Positions 34,401 to 48,155 are shown, counted from the first letter of the stretch. The stretch: DNA of 64,000 nucleotides from Setophaga petechia (GCA_024362935.1 JANCRA010000004.1:19624621-19688620), one strand, 5' to 3'. Numbers and translations: made by a program. The notes: a model not told the origin generated them from the letters alone.

Positions 34401-37400
34401 AATTATTAACTGACACTTTCACAACTGAGGAACTGTCTAAGATAAACCCATTAAAACTGTTAGCCTACAGAAAGCTTCACACTCCTGGTTTGTTAAATCT
34501 TTGTCAAAGTCATCATTTGGTCAAGCTTTTTAAATATACATATGCATCTATATAAAATCTATTTATAAAACTTTCAATTATGAACGTTTTCTCTACCTTT
34601 CCTTGTCTCATTTTTTTTGGCTCAATGAAATGAACCTTGCAGCTAGAGGAAGGCTCCTAAGGACTGAATTGTAAAAGAGAAGCAACAAAAGCTTATCAAA
34701 GATAGCAATGTAATAAGCACTGTAATTCACCTTAATAACTGAACTTACAAAATTCAGTACAGGTGGTGATGGTTGCCTGAAAATTTCCCTCAGACATGAA
34801 AACTTATTCATTGAGAAAAAAAATGAATAAAACTGCTTTCTGTTAGTATTTTTAAGTTACCCCCATGAGGAGACAAGCAGATTTTTGCAAAGGCAAAAAA
34901 TGGTCTGCTGACCATACAAACACTTCCTATCTTTATAAACACTAAAGACAATAATGATATTACAATATGAATTAGCTAATGCTTAGACATACTATTACAG
35001 TTACTTCACTGTTAATTGTAATCTGGTCCGGATTTTACTTTAATCCAAGGACAAGTAGAAAAAGAACTAGGATTTTGTATGCTGATGTGTTACTACACAT
35101 AATTTATTAACATAAAATTAATTGAACCCCTAGCTTACTGTACATTCAGTACACTACTGCCCTACTACCTCAGGAAAAAAGAAAAAAAACCCCAGAATCA
35201 ATGAATCATATAGGAAGCAAAACTGTTTAACTAGCAAATTTCTTCTTCATTCACAAAGTTGCCACGGGCACTCCCTCTTATGTGAGCATGGAAGAAAAGC
35301 CACGGTATAACTCCAAATCCAACCACACTTGCCATAACATGATCATGAAAATGCACGCAATTAAAATGGTTTGTAGACAGTAAGAACACGCCTGAACATT
35401 ATGGGTATGCATGGAAGCTACAGAAAAATATTTTAGTGAGGTACCTTTTCTAGTAGATTAAGAAACCAAGAAATAAACATTTTCATATTCTAATCCAGGC
35501 CAATTTAATAGCATATCATGCAACCTCTTCATAGAGAAAAATACACAGTCTCTCCTACAGGGATTCAGTTTTGGGGAGCCTAATTGAACACTCGTAGGTA
35601 CTGATTTGCTGTTCCAGCTGACTTCTGTCGCAGCGGCGAATGGTTAAAATAATCAGAGCTTGACAGGTCCTAAATCAGGAAACCAAATTTACAAGTCACT
35701 TCTGAGGATGTGTCTTTAAGCTGTATATAAAGTCAGAATTATGCGTCAGCTAACACAGATACAGATTTACATCTAAAAAATTACTTACATGAAAATTACT
35801 TGTGCAAGGGACAAATATTACTTTAAGAACAATTTAATAATTATTTGAATCAGTATTTTACCTTAGAGAAAGCACAGATAGTTTGCTGCACAAAATTTAA
35901 ATACAAAATTCAACGGCATTACTCCAGTATCTGCCCAACCCGTGTGTCTGTGAGTACATCTGTCTGTGCACACATGTATCAAAATATGTGTGTTTGCACA
36001 TGCACCCACACAGCATCATTGACTGTTAACAGACACTCAAACACAAGTTAAAGTTCTCTTTTCTAGCCAAAAGGGAGTGCCTTTGAGTGCCTTTTTTTAT
36101 TATTATTTTTTTATTAACTGGAATTCACCCTGAAGCTCAGAAGGAATTTTGAGGGGGCAGAACAAGTGTTTGTACTCTTTGTTTTATCTGCACTGCTCTA
36201 TATACTTTCTGATAACTTGAGATGGGTAACTAAATTACAGACTTTCAGGGATTCTGATGATCACAAAAATCACCAAAGTGTAGTCTTCAGTATGACATTA
36301 TATCATCACATACTTTCCTAATGCTCATACACACACAAATAGTGTGTATCAGTGTAAAATAATCTGATTGCAATCTCATCTGTGCACCTCATGCACAGAT
36401 TTCTCTATTCTCCTTTCAGCTTTCTAGTTTGTATTCAGATGCATAATCTCTAGTCACGAAACTATTTTATCCAAAACTTTCTTACCATAGTGCTTATTTA
36501 TGTCTCCACAGAGATACAGTGTTCATGACACCCACTACTGCTGCATTTTTATTGAAAAGGTCCTCTGCCTGCAGTAGCAGCATTGAGAGATGCTGCTCCA
36601 CTAACCTACAGGTCAAGACATACAATGCCCTTTACTTGTGAATTCCTAATTGTTGATTTCAACAAACCATGAGTGTCATATCATCATTTATTACATTACT
36701 TATATTGTCACAGGAAACATTAGGGAACAAAATCTAACAATTTCTTTGAAGTTTCACTATGAAGTCCCTTATTCAGAATTCACCTGGTACATTGCTTCAT
36801 GCAGAACATACCCCACACATGATCACACCTGACAACAAAGGGGCAGCACAAAGACTCAAGAGCACGTGCATGAAAGCAAGAACACCACAGTTACATCTTT
36901 TTGGGGAAAATCCCAACTGTCAGTATTTTACTATGACAAGTCACAGCAGGAAAGATCCTGAAAAAGTATTTCCTCAGAGAAGTGATGTAGTTTTACGAAG
37001 GAGCTGGTAAAATGTTCTACGAGTTTGACTCCTGAGGCTTTTGTTCTGTGTGCAATAAGGTAGCACAGCTGCCAACAATTAAGAGGCCAAAACGTGAGGA
37101 GAGACAGACTCATTCTTTTAAAAGACAGAAAAAGAGAAATTGTCAGAAAAGGCTATGTCCTTCATTAGACCAGCTGACATGGAAGAAGGGGACATAATTT
37201 ATGTTCGCAAGGCATTCAGGCTTCTCAAGGGCCATGAATACTCCTAAGACAGTAAGCATTAGAAGCTCACAAAGATCAGCAAGAGACAAAGTTTGGAGGA
37301 AAGAGCTATGTAAGGAATGTGAGTCAGTAACACATGAGAACTTATTTCTCTGAATGAAAATAAGCATCTATTTGAAGTAGACAACATGGAGTACTTGTTT

Positions 37401-38612
37401 CCATTCCATGTGTGCAAACCATGTGTTACAGAGAGTTTCACTGGTGTCAGAAAGCAGAACTCCTCAGACGGCTGCCCTGAACACCCACAATTGAAAATGC
37501 ATCACTGAACAATCACAGTAACTTACAGATATGAAAAGGAAACATGAGAGGCAGTGCTGGTTTACTAGAAGTAAAATTCACATGTTGAGAAAAAATTGCA
37601 ATGTACTATCTTGGGAACAAGAGAGCTGGCTGCAAAACAAATGGAGAAGTAACTTTCTGCTAGATTCGTATTTATATGCTTCATAGCTTAAAGATTTTTA
37701 CTATGAAAATGCTAGAGACTTCTTTGCAAGTATTTTGACAAGAGAATGCAAGAGAATGACAAGAAAGACAAGAAAAAGTAACAGGAACCTAACGTGGAGT
37801 AATTTTTTTTAGAAGTCTCTGTGTTATAGAGTATGTGATTTTCATTAAAATATGACTCTGTGTTGCTCCACAATAACAGTTAAAACTCACTCTTTTCCCG
37901 CCTACACAAAGTAATTTTGTTTAGAGACCTTCATTTCTTTTGGCCTTAGCCCATCAGAGGGGTGTGTGATACAGTTGCTGCCAGTAATTGCTTCCATACA
38001 ATACAAATGTTTGAAAACATTTTGCATATTTGTTATGATTATGAATGACATTTATATAATATTTAAAACTCCAATGGGCTTGCAGATTTTTTTTTTTGCT
38101 TATAGAAAACAAAGACACAGCACAGAATGTTCCCCTAATTCATCTAAGAGAATTAAGTCAATTTTATTTTCAGTTAATACACTATGAACTCTTAGCCTCT
38201 AAACATTTGTTTTTTCCATTGAAAACAGAACTATGTATATTGAGGGTAAAGCTGTGGGAGCTACATGCACAAGTTTGGATGTACATTCACAAAGCACATG
38301 AAAATGGACAGTTGGGCAGATGGCTGTGTTTTTTGCCTAAGTGCTGACAGAAATAACATTCCCAGTTTAAAAAAAAAAAAAGGTGCAAAAAACCATATCC
38401 CCATGTATATGCATTGCTATTCAATCCATTACTTTGCAGGTGTAAGATTATTCAGATATACTTTTTTTTTAGTTAAAAGGAAAATTTTAACACATTAGAA
38501 AGAACATTTTCTTTTATAATTGCAGTGCTGTATCTGTCTCAAATCCTCCATATACCTAATGATTTATTATTTTACCTGAAACATATTTCAATTGGGTTTG
38601 TTTTGCAACTGC

Positions 38613-38629
38613 CACAGTTTTAAACTGTG
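38613..38629. other. Perfect 8-bp inverted repeat
   Basis: CACAGTTT and AAACTGTG flank a single T. Such a short palindrome can be a dimer-binding site or chance. Confidence 0.7.
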
Positions 38630-41548
38630 ACCTTAGAAAACATGCTGTTGTCTAATAACATCTCAAATTTCCCTCAACTGAAATAAGAGAAAATTAAATA
38701 AAGTACATAGGTCATACAGCAGTTTGTGAGATTCCTAAACTTTTTTTGGAATCCAGATTTAGCTAACTGCCAATGCTCCAGTGGAGGGTTGCCATTCCCC
38801 CCTACTTTCCTGCCTGCCTTGGAGATGCCACCACTGGTGCTTCAAAGGCCAATTGCAGGCATGCAGAGAAAACATATCCCATCTGAAGTAATACTGCTCT
38901 GTCAGTACAGGTGAAGCAAAGACACTCATAACACGTTATAACAAGTTCACAGTTTTCTAGCAAGGTTGTATCTGAGCAGCTGACAGTCAAGGCCAAACAG
39001 TCCACCTTCTTGCTTCAGAAACTCAACTGTACACACGAACCCAACATTCATCAAGCTTGCAGTATTTAAGTGCTTACCAGGAGACAGATGATGAACAGTA
39101 GCAATGGAAAACTCTTAAAGTTGTTCCAACACACTGAGAAAAGTAATTTTTCCACTACTTTCTAGGTGAGACTCGGAAAAGAGATGGCAGAAAGGTCATG
39201 GAAACAAATGGTTTTCTACAGCTGTGGGAAAATCACAGATACAGATCTATAGCAGCAAAGTTAGTTATAAGAAGAGTGTCTCAGATCCTTTATTCCCTGA
39301 CCTTCTCTCTCTCTCTTTCCCCATCCTCCTCTGCCCTACTCCCACTGTTCCCTACTCCTTCTTGTTAAGAAAGTCTCAAGTCCTGACCACTAAACACAAA
39401 ATCCTCCTGGCTGCTTTGCTTTGCTTTATCAATGTTAGTACCCAGGCAAAACCTGCTGCCTGCTCTGACAGAAAGCACTGACATGGGTCATGGCAGATCA
39501 TCATGCTGTTACCACGATCCCTGCTACCTTTCCGAATAATAAATATTTCTGTCATACATACATACTAACTTAATCCCAAATCTTTTCTGGCCACACATAT
39601 TTTAACCCTCTTTTAATTTTGAAAGCTTCATCAGCCACTCTTGAAAGACAGAGCAGAACACCTGCTTTTGCCATGAAATATTGTCTCTGTTCAGATTCTT
39701 CAGTTTCTTGAATCTGGACTAACACACAGAAGACAATTTTCAATTTACAGTCCTACTCTAATTTTGTAAACATTTGTGCTCTGCTTCACAACTTGCAGAT
39801 TTATTACAGCTATGTCATATACTCTTCTGTCACTATGGGGCCTCATTTGCAGTATACTAAAAATTACTCTGGCCTTCAAAACCACCTCTTTGCAAAGGCT
39901 AAGGACTTTCTCATAAATAAAGATATTTCTATGTAATGCTGAGTTATTATAAGACATTCTGATGTTAAATCACCATAAAGAAACTCCACTTAAAATAAAC
40001 TGAACAAACAGCATCACACCACTTACATTTCAAAGGACTGTCACTTTTTATAGCAAGGTTTCATTGAGCTTATAGCTGTGCCATTCCACTCAATGGGATT
40101 CAACCATGCTAATTCTCTGGGAACACACGCATTATCACCTAACAGATGGTTGTGAAGTGTGGCTTTCCAAAGGAATTATCACTTCCATTTCTTCTTTGTT
40201 CTAGACAGAGTCAGAGGGGAAAAAAAATTTCTAAAAGATTTCCCAATGGAGAAGATGAGTCCTTGACTCCCAATCTTAACAGTAGATTCTTCCAGTAGGG
40301 AGTCAAAAGAACCTCTTTACCCTACTTACATTCACTTTTTTATCAGATTTGAGTATATGTATTTCAAAAGAAATCAATACATTTAATAGTTAAAAATACC
40401 AACTCTAGATTTTGATTGGCTTAGCTATCTCCTGGGCTGCACAAAGGGACAGTGCTTTTGATGCAGCTTACTGTGCATAGCTGCAAGCTCCTGCCTAAAA
40501 CATGCTCTTGTTGAACACAACCTGTCAGCAGATGATGCAGCAGAGCAGCGCCTGCCTCACAAGTATTGAAAGTGAATGTACGAACAATGCTACCTGTTAT
40601 CACCAATCAACATGGACAAATACTGAACTTAACTGACTATTTAGCTTGTCAAAGGCAAGTGATTATTTTGGTGCTCTTCACTTCCAATTGATTAGACCAA
40701 CCGGTGTCAATTACAGCTGAAGTTCTAAGGTTCCAGTCACACTCATATATATTGTATATATAAGTGATTGTTTCTTCTGTCTAGTAGATAATTTCCTTAT
40801 ATGACTGATACCTGTCTGCTTAAACCATCATTTTTTGTTTACAGAACTTCAAGAATTTTATCTCAGAGGAAAAAAATTAAGAAACTAAGCACAATCTAAA
40901 GGAAAACACAAAAGAGATATTCAGAGTTGAAGGGGCCCAGATTTTCTGTATAACATATTTAATGATGCAGAGCAACAAGATCTCAGCAAACCAAGGTGAG
41001 AACACACCCTGAAGAATCCTAATACCTTGTCTCAATAGGGGATATTTTTAACTAATTCTGTACTGATTTCTATTAAATAGTAGAAAGAGATGTATACGAT
41101 TTTATATTTCACTCTCTGTGGCAAATTTCTTCAGTTTAATATTTTCCATCAGAAATACAACATTCTTTTAACTTTTAAGAATTTTTTCTTAAGCAATGTA
41201 TCATATTTAACTCTGTAACTATCAATCAATATTCCCTTCAATTGAGGGTAATTTCCTTCAACTTTTCATAAACTTCCCCTTGGAGCACTGAGGGTTCTTG
41301 CACCTGCTGAAGAGCTTAAGTTTATTTCAAAAACCAAAAGTGTCTTCTAATCTTACTCACAGATAGGGCCATCCCCAAGTTTTGTAAGACACAACATGAT
41401 TTAATTTAGACACCTTTAAAGACATGTCTGACACCACACCATCTGAAGATGAGAGGATAGGAAAAGCATGTTAAGAAAGAATAGAGAAAGACCCCCTACA
41501 ACTACGTTACAGCAGTATTTGTTAGTATCAGCTTGGGGCAGAACCTCT

Positions 41549-41579
41549 AAAGTACACATAATATAAAAGTACACATAAT
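41549..41579 (+). repeat. 17-bp-period tandem duplication
   Basis: AAAGTACACATAAT occurs at 41549-41562 and 41566-41579. Confidence 0.88.
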
Positions 41580-42174
41580 GTCTTTTTATATATGGGCACA
41601 TACAAACTAAATATATTACAGGACAATCTTCCCTGCGTCTCCAAAACAGAGAAACAAAGAGGAAAATTGGGAAAGGACGCCCATCTTGCTCTGATTCTTC
41701 CAGTATAATTTAACAGATCTCCTGGTGTTAGTGCTGCACCAGTCCATACTGTGTCAAATAAAGAATTTTTTAAAGAGTAACTACTTAGTTGATTGGTCCA
41801 GTGGGCAATCATTAACCCATCCCCATTCTTTATGCAAACATTTTCAGAATGTCTTGACTACCACTGGCGATAGTGAATGGAAGGAAACCAAGTTGCTGGA
41901 AAAATAAAATGTGAAAAGATTTGGGAAAATGCCTATACAGAACTCCTGAATAATACTCTAAAAGTTTGCTCCCAGCCTAGACAGCTAAATCCCTGGCTTC
42001 TCTAAATCAGGCTGCAAGGCAGCATATGTAAAGCAGACATTCACACTGATGTTCTGATGATTGTTGTAATACAGTAGTGCCTAAGTCACGCATCCTAAAT
42101 CAAAGATGTGAGCAGTACGAGTCACTGCATGAACACTAAGTGTTATCAAAGACCTCACAGCTTAGGACCAGATG

Positions 42175-42315
42175 GAAATCAAATGGGGAAACAGAAGGGT
42201 AAGGAAAGGAAAAGGGAAAGTGTGAAGCAGGAGAGAAAGGGTATAAGGGGATGACAGAAATTAGGAAGGGGCACGTAGGGGAAGAAAAAGTGGGATGAAA
42301 AGAAGGGTAACAGTA
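42175..42315 (+). repeat. Purine-rich tract on the 5' side of a CR1 copy
   Basis: Mostly A and G in units such as GGAAAGG and AAGGGG, with occasional pyrimidines. A similar tract resumes directly after the CR1 copy at 43229. Minus-strand frames of up to 119 codons here are artefacts of the skewed composition. Confidence 0.7.
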
Positions 42316-42334
42316 GCAATATACTGTATGGGTC

Positions 42335-43230
42335 AACACTGTGTCCAACCCTGTTTAATTGTTTAATTAATGGTCTAAGTGATGGGGCAGAAGGTACCCT
42401 CAGCAAGCTGCAGATTACACAAAACTGGAATGAGCAGCTGATATGCCAGAGGGTTGTGCTTCCATCCAGCACAAACTCAACAAGCTGGAGAAAAGGGCCA
42501 ACAGGGACCTCACAAAGTTCAAAAGGGGGGAAATACAAAGTCCTGCACTTCAGGAGGAACTACCACCTGCAACAGTGTATGCTAGGGAACAACTAGTTGG
42601 GAACAGCTTTGCAGAAAATGATCTGCAGAGTCCTGGTGGAAACCAAATTAACCGTCGGTCAGAAACGTGCCTTGCAGCAAAGAAGGGTTATGGTGTACTG
42701 CATTAGATAAAGCACTGTCAGCAGACAGGGGGAATACCTTCCCTCTACTCAGCACTGCTGAATCCAGGGGCCAGGTCTGAGCTTCCTGGTACGAGGCGGA
42801 AACAGTTAAGGGACTGCAATATCTCTGCTATGAGGAAGGGCTGAAAGAAGCAGGAATGCTCAGCCTACAGCAGAAAAAGATCAGAAGTGATCTCAAGAAT
42901 TCATCTGAATAGCTGTTATGAAGGCACAATGCAGATGGAGCTTGACTCTTTTCACAGGCGCCCAACTACAGGGCCAGAGGTGATGGGCACAAACTGAAAC
43001 ATGGGATGTTACTTCTGAACATCAGGGAATCACTCTATTGCCTGTTGAAGTGACTGAGCATTGGCACAGGTTGCCAGGGAGGCTGTAGTGTTATCTAAAG
43101 GGATGAAGTTGTTGAAAAGCCATCTGGATACGGTCCTGGCTAAATGGCTGTATGGGTGCCTTGGACCAGATCACTTCCAGAGATTCATTCCTTCTAAACT
43201 CAAACAGTCTGTAATTTTGTAATTCTGTGA
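42335..43230 (+). mobile_element. CR1 LINE, 5'-truncated, degenerate (RT C-terminal part plus 3' tail)
   Basis: CR1 is the dominant non-LTR retrotransposon of birds. The copy begins in the reverse-transcriptase region (CTGTTTAAT before the GATGGGGCAGAAGGTACC block). It continues through TCCTGCACTTCAGGAGGAA, GTCCTGGTGGAAACCAA, CTACTCAGC, CTATGAGGAAGGGCTGA and GGGCACAAACTGAAAC, and ends in the tail GGACCAGATCACTTCCAGAG followed by TGTAATTCTGTGA. The position expected to encode the catalytic F-A-D-D motif (about 42405-42422) now reads without it, and several stops and frameshifts are present, so the copy is dead. The frame at 42443-42706 is a remnant of the original ORF, not a host gene. The 5' end is the least certain boundary. 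Confidence 0.9.
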
Positions 43231-43370
43231 AGAGGAGAGCAGAAAAAGAGAGGAGGAAGAAAGATAAGAAAGAGAGGAAGGATGGGTGATAGAGGAGGGA
43301 GGAATGGAAAGAAAGGAAGACAGGAAATAGGAGTAGAGAGAAGTAGAATGGTAGTAATGTGAGAAAAGAA
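43229..43370 (+). repeat. Purine-rich (GA) tract on the 3' side of the CR1 copy
   Basis: AGAGG, GGAAGA and GAGAGAAG units follow the CR1 tail immediately. With the tract at 42175-42315 this suggests the element landed inside an existing purine-rich stretch, or that such sequence grew from the tail afterwards. Confidence 0.75.
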
Positions 43371-43904
43371 AAGCTGTACCTGCATAATCACCAGTAGCTA
43401 TTACTTCCCACCTTCTCTGTCATTATCAGTTGTCAATTCCACTTAGTAAGCACAGCAGAGGTGAATTTTATACAAGAATTAAAAGCCCACACAGCTGCCT
43501 TTTCTGATATTGAAAAAAACCAATCTAAACCAGCAGCAATAAACAAATTAAAATATCATTTTGCTATATCAAGTGCAAAGAGTCTTCTACCTTCCCGTGA
43601 CTTGTATGAAAGCAACAACTGCATAATAAAACACTGATGTTAAATTAACTTTTAAAAAGAGTGCTAGCATGCTGTGAAGGAAAGGCACACACTTTATGTT
43701 ATCTGACAGACTGTCAGCCCATGCTGAAAGGTGCTTGGCCAGCTGCCTGGAGCTGAAAATATAGGGGACATTGTAGTGGATGTCCATTGCAGGCTGCCTT
43801 CAGGAAGAACAAGTAGATGAAGATGTCAACAAATGTCTGGAAAGAGCATCACAGTCATAAGGTCCTCATGCAAAAGAAATTTCACAAATAACTTCTGGAG
43901 GAAC

Positions 43905-44185
43905 AAAATAGCAATTCAGGAGGTTTCTGGGGAGCACTGACAAAAACTTTCTGACCCAAGTGATAGAGGAGCCAACATAGATAGGTGCTGTGCTGGACCT
44001 CATAGTCACACATAAGGAAAGGTAACACCACCAGGAGATGTGAAGGTTGCAGGCATCCTTGTCTGCAGTGACCATGATGTTCAGGATGCTGGTGATGCAA
44101 GTCTGAGGAGGTAGGTTGGGCAAAATGGCTTCCAGAGGTCCCTGCCAACCTCAACTATTCCATTATTTTATAATTCCATCTTGCT
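43905..44185 (+). mobile_element. CR1 LINE copy with internal deletion (endonuclease end joined to 3' tail)
   Basis: CCCAAGTGATAGAGGAGCCA, GCTGTGCTGGACCTCATAGT, GGAGATGTGAAGGTTGC and TGCAGTGACCATGATG match, in order, the stretch of CR1 ORF2 at the end of the endonuclease domain. At about 44095-44114 the sequence changes to the CR1 3' tail (GTTGGGCAAAATGGCTTCCA, GAGGTCCCTGCCAACCTCAA, then ATTCC-type ending). The whole reverse-transcriptase region, present in the copy 700 bp upstream, is missing. The left end is unclear and related sequence may begin nearer 43750. The copy is non-functional. Confidence 0.8.
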
Positions 44186-46857
44186 GCCTCCAAATACCCA
44201 CACAGAATGTTGCAGGGACTTTTTATCTATGTACATCTGGTTAGCCCTCTGTATGAATGACTTGATTTGAATAACACAGCTTTGGGACAAGTAACACAGT
44301 ATATTTAAAAACCAAATAGTTAGGCCACATATATCACAGAACACAGCATTTGTCAGTTTACTAGCACAGACTGTTAAGAGTACCTCAAGGTAGTTCCCCC
44401 GTCACATTTTCTCAAATGAATATTGGACTAAATATAATAATTAAGTTTAAGCAGTCCAAGTACCTGTTTCAGAATTCCCCATGTTCTTTTAGCAGGCATC
44501 TACTACTATAGACACTCAATGTCTGCAGGAAAAAATGTGTGCATTCTCAACTAAGAAACCCTGGAAGCTGGCTAGCAAACATGGAAGTAAAAGTAACCAG
44601 ACTTGCCTGAGTCTCACTACACCAAACACAATGCTGGCTTCTTGGAGATCACCTTTCTCATACAATGAAAGACCAAAGAAATCTACACAGGGGAAAAAAA
44701 AGAAGAAAAAAATTCCATGTCCTTCCAACTCATAGAGTGCTACCAATCTGCTAATACAAAAAAAGTAATTTTTATGGCATTTAATTTCCACTGCAATGAT
44801 TTAACAATATAGATGGCTAAACAGAGGAGTCATGGAAATTACTCAGTAACTGAGACAATGACAAACACCTGGTTAAACAGAATTCAGCGGTATTACTACT
44901 GCTGGGGAACAAGCTCTGGAGACGTGAGGAGACTACTTCCCTTTTCATCTATGATTATTCATCAAAGGATACCAGTCTTCTAGCCCAGGACACCTGAGAG
45001 GGCACAAAACATCTCCCATGCATGTTGGCACATCTTTTTTATTTTCTTTCCTGCAGCACTACATAATGAAGAAAATGCAGAGGAGCTCAAACAACATTGT
45101 ACTGCTATAGAATCATAACTTACATGGTAAAAAATACCACTCAGCCAGAGAGGAGGTAACAGGCAGGGAAACCACCTTTTCTGTATGAATTAGGTGGAGT
45201 TTGAGCCTGTGGTCCTTGGAATGACAAAACTCTGTAGTTTGTGCCACTCCTTATGTATGAGAGCCTCTGATGAAAACTAAATTAGACAAAATAAGAAGTG
45301 AAATCTACTTACCTATAAGCAGATAGGGAAAAGTGGGAAAAAAAATAGGGGAGGAGTATGAAGCTTATTGTCAGTAATACCACTACAACACCAAGGCATT
45401 TGAGGCCTTTCACAAACTAAAACAACAGTAGAACAAGCACTGCCTTTTGTGCAAATGCAGCTGAATTTCTGCATCCACTATATCTGTGTAAGAAAATGCA
45501 CAATTTAACATATAATAATACTTAAGAAAAAAAATTATCATGTATTCAGCAAATTAAGTTTGCTTTTTGTTGTTCAATGAACTTTTTTATTTGCAGAAGG
45601 CATACACAAGCCAAATTTTGCTTTATGAAGCTATGTTTCATGAAAAGTGGAAACAATGGTTACAAATTTTTGAGGCCCTATAAAACATACTCTGACAACC
45701 TTGTTTTTCAATACAGACTAATAAAAGCATTACAATTTTCTTACCTTGATTCGAAACAAAAAATCACTTGCAACCACAAAAAGACCAGATCTCTGTTTTT
45801 GCCAAAAGAAATAATTCTAAATTTCTTTTACATAGTAAAATTTAGCTATGTGTAAACCAATGCATATGCCTGTGAAAGAAAGAAAGAAGCAAACTTAAAA
45901 GCAATATAATACCCTTCCAAAATACTAATAATCACACCACTAAAAAGCAAACAAGCAGGACAGTAAAGCTTAGGGGAACAGGAGTGTTTTCTGCAGTATC
46001 AAATCAAAAGTTAAAACTGCGAATCTGTGCTAGGCAAGAAAAAATGAAAAGAACCCCTTAAGCATTATCTATCAAGCATAAGTGAATAATGAAATAACGA
46101 ATATGTCTATACCCTTGGTCCTTAATCTTACAGCAAATTATAGTATTCAAATATAGTATTTTACACACGCAGTCTGATAACACTTTCTATCTTTCTTGGA
46201 GATTTTGTGAATGACATGATATGAAACACAATGTATTTAATGAAAGGTTTCTAAGCTGATTTCCCTACAGGTTATTTTCTTTCTTTTCTCTGGAACCCAT
46301 ACGAAGGATATACAGCAGGGACCAGGAGCGTATATAAAAATAAACTACCAAGCAGCATCAGAGCCCATACCCCATTCCTACAGGGGCAAGTGAATTATTA
46401 GATCTGTGTCATGAATTTTTTTTTTTTTAATATGCCATTGTTCCCACTTGAGCACATTAAATTTTCCATATCCACTTTTAAACCAATATTACCTTTTTTT
46501 CCCCCCATGGTCATAATGTTCAAAGTATACATTATGCCAATCCAACACCTTAAGTCACACACCAGTTATATGTAAAGTAGGATAAACTATAACCTTTTGA
46601 TTTTCCTCCTTATGAACTTAGAGCCTAAAGGAAAGAAGCAAAACAAACCATGGTACCTCACGGGGGAAAAAGTTTACTAATATTCATTTTATAAGTGGCC
46701 ATGAACAACATTTTATCTGATTTTGTATATTCACAAAAGTATATTACAACGGTATGTATATATATTTTTTGTGTTATAACCATTTTAACATATATAAGCC
46801 TTTCAAATCAAAGGTAAAAGCATTTTTGGTTTTGAAGATGTGATTGCCAATTATTTT

Positions 46858-46869
46858 TGCACTAGTGCA
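46858..46869. other. 12-bp perfect palindrome
   Basis: TGCACTAGTGCA is its own reverse complement. Its function is unknown and it may be chance. Confidence 0.7.
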
Positions 46870-47429
46870 CATAAACAGGAAGGACAGATTCTTAGGTATG
46901 AGTTATATATTCCTGTACAAAATAATTGTATATTCTATGAAGAGTGATTCTTTTTCTAGAGAAATATACAGCAACACAAGGGAAATCTTGTACCAGCAGC
47001 ATAACTGAAGTGGCAAGACACAATATTAGAAAAACAGAGCTACTTTCATTACTGTGATGCTGTGTGTCAGAATGTCTCTCCTTAATGAACCTGTTTGCAA
47101 TAAGACTCCGGGTGCAAAGAGGCTATTTAGAGAGCCTATTGTGTCTGTAGTGAGTCTTTCAAATATCTTCCTACCATTAGACATGCCGCATTGACCAATT
47201 CTGTCCTGATTGCTGTTCTTTTTAGTATCAAGGGACATTCTTGCCCAGACAGACCGATGGATCAGAAACTGCACTTCATAAAATGTTTACACTGTACACA
47301 CATTCACACAGTGATACAAGCAACAGAGTCCCAGATCACACAGCATGTTGAATGTGCCAGTGTCATCTCTAGGCTTATGACTTTCCAATACCTACAAAAG
47401 GATTTGGGTTAAACTGCTTCTGCTGTTTG

Positions 47430-47610
47430 CCTGTCATTCTAACAAAAGTCATGTTTTTTTCACCTGTTCAGCATGTAACCAAGCCCATGGGTCGCATGGG
47501 AGCATTTCAGGCAAATGTTCCCTGTGTCACAAAGCCTTTTTGCTCAGTTGAGACCGCCACTTAATTGCTGACAGTAGAATAGGACCACGCATGTGATGTC
47601 ATCAGAAAGC
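47430..47610. promoter_or_regulatory. Candidate regulatory block with ATF/CRE-like site
   Basis: TGATGTCATCA (47594-47604) has 5-bp inverted arms and matches the ATF/AP-1 type of bZIP site. The preceding 150 bases are complex, less AT-rich than the neighbourhood and hold no repeat signature. Function is inferred from motif only. Confidence 0.22.
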
Positions 47611-48107
47611 AAAAAACTTTGCTGTGAATAAACAAAACAAAAGCAAGTCTTCCTAAAACATTATGAATTACTACTCAGTGACAGCAGCAAAGAACAAGGG
47701 ACTTTTCTCAACAGTAATTACAGAAATACTTTGTTACTGTCTACAGCCCTCTAAATTAGTCCCTTTGTAAGAGATTTTGTGAGGGTAGTTTGATGAAGTC
47801 TCAGAGTTCCTATCTATCAAGTAAATGGTTTACTTATTAGCCACTAATTAATGTGCTTTATTCTCACCTTTCATGAACCTCATGTCAAATAGACTATAAG
47901 CAAGAAGCCTTTTTACATTTTAACTTTTTTGTGGTCTTACCCTTTTATTCATCTAAGAAAAATGTTACTGCCACCTCCAGTTCAAGGCCCCAAACCCCAA
48001 GCACAAGTAACAGAAAGTTACTGTATGGTATATGAAAGACCTAACTATTAGTTTACTAACACAGATCAAAAACATACACCTTATATTTGATTTAGCACTC
48101 GATACAT

Positions 48108-48155
48108 CTGAACACAGAAAAAGTGTGTTACCAGCTGAACACAGAAAAAGTGTGT
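48108..48155 (+). repeat. 27-bp-period tandem duplication
   Basis: The 21-base word starting CTGAACACAGAAAAAG occurs identically at 48108-48128 and 48135-48155, separated by six bases. Identity of both copies points to a fairly recent event. Confidence 0.9.

Larger units (their letters stand above)
34401..42174. other. AT-rich intronic stretch
   Basis: Contains a TG/CA-rich patch (35940-36010), a CT run (39306-39317), T and A runs near 38090 and 38370, and the listed short repeats. No ORF resembles a protein and no transposon copy was recognised. Confidence 0.6.

Noticed and set aside
42179..42706. Frames next to and inside the CR1 copy
   Set aside because: One is polypyrimidine-derived on the minus strand; the other is a remnant of CR1 ORF2. 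Neither is a host gene.
43866..44154. Two minus-strand frames of 85 and 90 codons
   Set aside because: They are antisense to the CR1 copy at 43905-44185.
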